From the NCBI RefSeq assembly GCF_028548395.1, contig NZ_JAQQLA010000003.1, positions 248,001 to 312,000 on the forward strand: 64,000 nucleotides of DNA, written 5' to 3'. Below are positions 63,489 to 64,000 of this stretch, piece after piece. Numbering within the stretch: the stretch's first letter is position 1; each line of letters starts with the position of its first letter. Made by a program: the position numbers and the translations under genes. This DNA comes from Vogesella indigofera (GTDB taxonomy: Bacteria > Pseudomonadota > Gammaproteobacteria > Burkholderiales > Chromobacteriaceae). The notes beneath the pieces are model-generated. The model did no database searches. It was not told the DNA's origin and worked only from the letters and a program-made list of their open reading frames with translations.

Positions 63489-63968
63489 ATGACCGCGCTC
63501 GACAAAGTGGACATTGCCATTGCCGACCGGCTGCAACAGGATGGCCGGCTGTCCAATGCCCGGCTTGCCGAACAGCTCGCCCTAAGCGAAGCCTCCTGCT
63601 GGCGGCGCCAAAAGCGGCTGGAAGAGATGGGGGTGATCGAAGGCTATAAAGCGATACTGAACCGACGCAAGCTCGGGATCGGTGTGATGGCCTTTGTACA
63701 GATCGTCTGTACGCAGCACAGCGAGGAGGTCACTGCCGCGTTCGAGAGGATCATCCAGGCCAGCCCCAATGTGCTCGCTTGTCACAACACAACCGGCGAG
63801 GCCGACTTTCTGTTGCAGGTAGTTGCCAGGGATCTCGATGATTACAGCCGTTTTGTCGAGAAAGTGCTGAGGAAATTGCCGGGTGTATTGAGTATCCGTA
63901 CGAATATTTCATTGAGGGAAATGAAAGTGATGAACAAGCTACCGATTACGGATATTGAACTAGGCTAG
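63489..63968 (+). CDS. Lrp/AsnC-family transcriptional regulator
   Basis: A 159-residue regulator. An N-terminal helix-turn-helix (ADRLQQDGRLSNARLAEQLALSEASCWRRQKRLEE, noted at residues ~11-45) precedes a RAM-type effector domain (VMAFVQIVCTQHS, then EADFLLQVVARDLDDYSRFVE). It probably controls the divergent alcohol dehydrogenase gene, 134 nt away. The effector is likely an amino acid or aldehyde-linked metabolite; not known. Confidence 0.92.
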   Translation: MTALDKVDIAIADRLQQDGRLSNARLAEQLALSEASCWRRQKRLEEMGVIEGYKAILNRRKLGIGVMAFVQIVCTQHSEEVTAAFERIIQASPNVLACHNTTGEADFLLQVVARDLDDYSRFVEKVLRKLPGVLSIRTNISLREMKVMNKLPITDIELG

Positions 63969-64000
63969 ATACACTCAGAATTTTACCGACAGGATTATGG

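Noticed and set aside
1..64000. The dispersed word as a Chi-like or replication-polarity motif
   Set aside because: Such motifs are strongly strand-biased. Here both orientations are mixed and often paired as hairpins, which fits uptake sequences better. A genome-wide skew count would settle it.

Overview
The window is GC-rich, densely coded DNA from a betaproteobacterium, most likely a member of the Neisseriales near Chromobacteriaceae (for example Vogesella or Pseudogulbenkiania relatives). This placement is inferred from gene content: malate synthase G, single-chain L-serine dehydratase, a trpE-gph neighbourhood, rpe, apaG, an Atm1-type exporter, an aerobic-type late cobalamin operon and a chromosomal integron. 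I recognise no rRNA, tRNA or CRISPR array.

Layout. 1-3.5 kb: small envelope and stress genes. 3.6-9.9 kb: glcB, corA, an ABC exporter and a nucleoid-associated protein. 9.9-14.2 kb: an amino-acid island resembling the dauBAR D-arginine system (YheO/DauR-type regulator, ornithine-cyclodeaminase-family enzyme, binding protein, DadA-like oxidase). 14.3-17.5 kb: glyA-sdaA behind a tandem glycine riboswitch and a near-consensus promoter, a route from glycine via serine to pyruvate. 17.6-25.5 kb: a Rossmann protein divergent from a LysR regulator, a chemoreceptor, mmuM, an insertion-sequence remnant, a cupin, a PAS plus degenerate GGDEF protein and a methyltransferase. 25.5-27.1 kb: a repeat-rich gap and an AT-rich foreign-looking membrane gene. 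27.2-37.1 kb: a ten-gene cobalamin uptake and synthesis run (btuC, btuD, cobO, cobB, cbiB, an acetyltransferase, cobC, btuF, a second B12-binding protein, cobQ) led by a cobalamin riboswitch whose variable region is split by a 154-bp miniature element. 37.2-48.7 kb: a Card1-like nuclease without nearby CRISPR, trpE, gph, rpe, apaG, an Atm1-type ABC exporter and two solute-binding proteins. 48.7-59.8 kb: a cNMP/CBS/nucleotidyltransferase protein with an exonuclease next to acs, RNA modification enzymes and gamma-glutamyltransferase. 59.8-62.3 kb: an integron with one clear gene cassette, an attC site and an integrase gene broken by one in-frame stop. 62.3-64 kb: a zinc alcohol dehydrogenase divergent from an Lrp/AsnC regulator.

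The strongest unexplained signal covers the whole window. The word TTGGCCGCA (often as AAGGTTGGCCGCAA or AAACGTTGGCCGCAA) occurs about 44 times by my hand count over both strands, roughly once per 1.4 kb. Random expectation is about one copy. It forms close inverted pairs after genes and lies singly inside genes in many different reading frames. That is the distribution of Neisseria and Pasteurellaceae DNA uptake sequences, but the word differs from the Neisseria ATGCCGTCTGAA dialects. I propose it as a candidate uptake sequence of this lineage.
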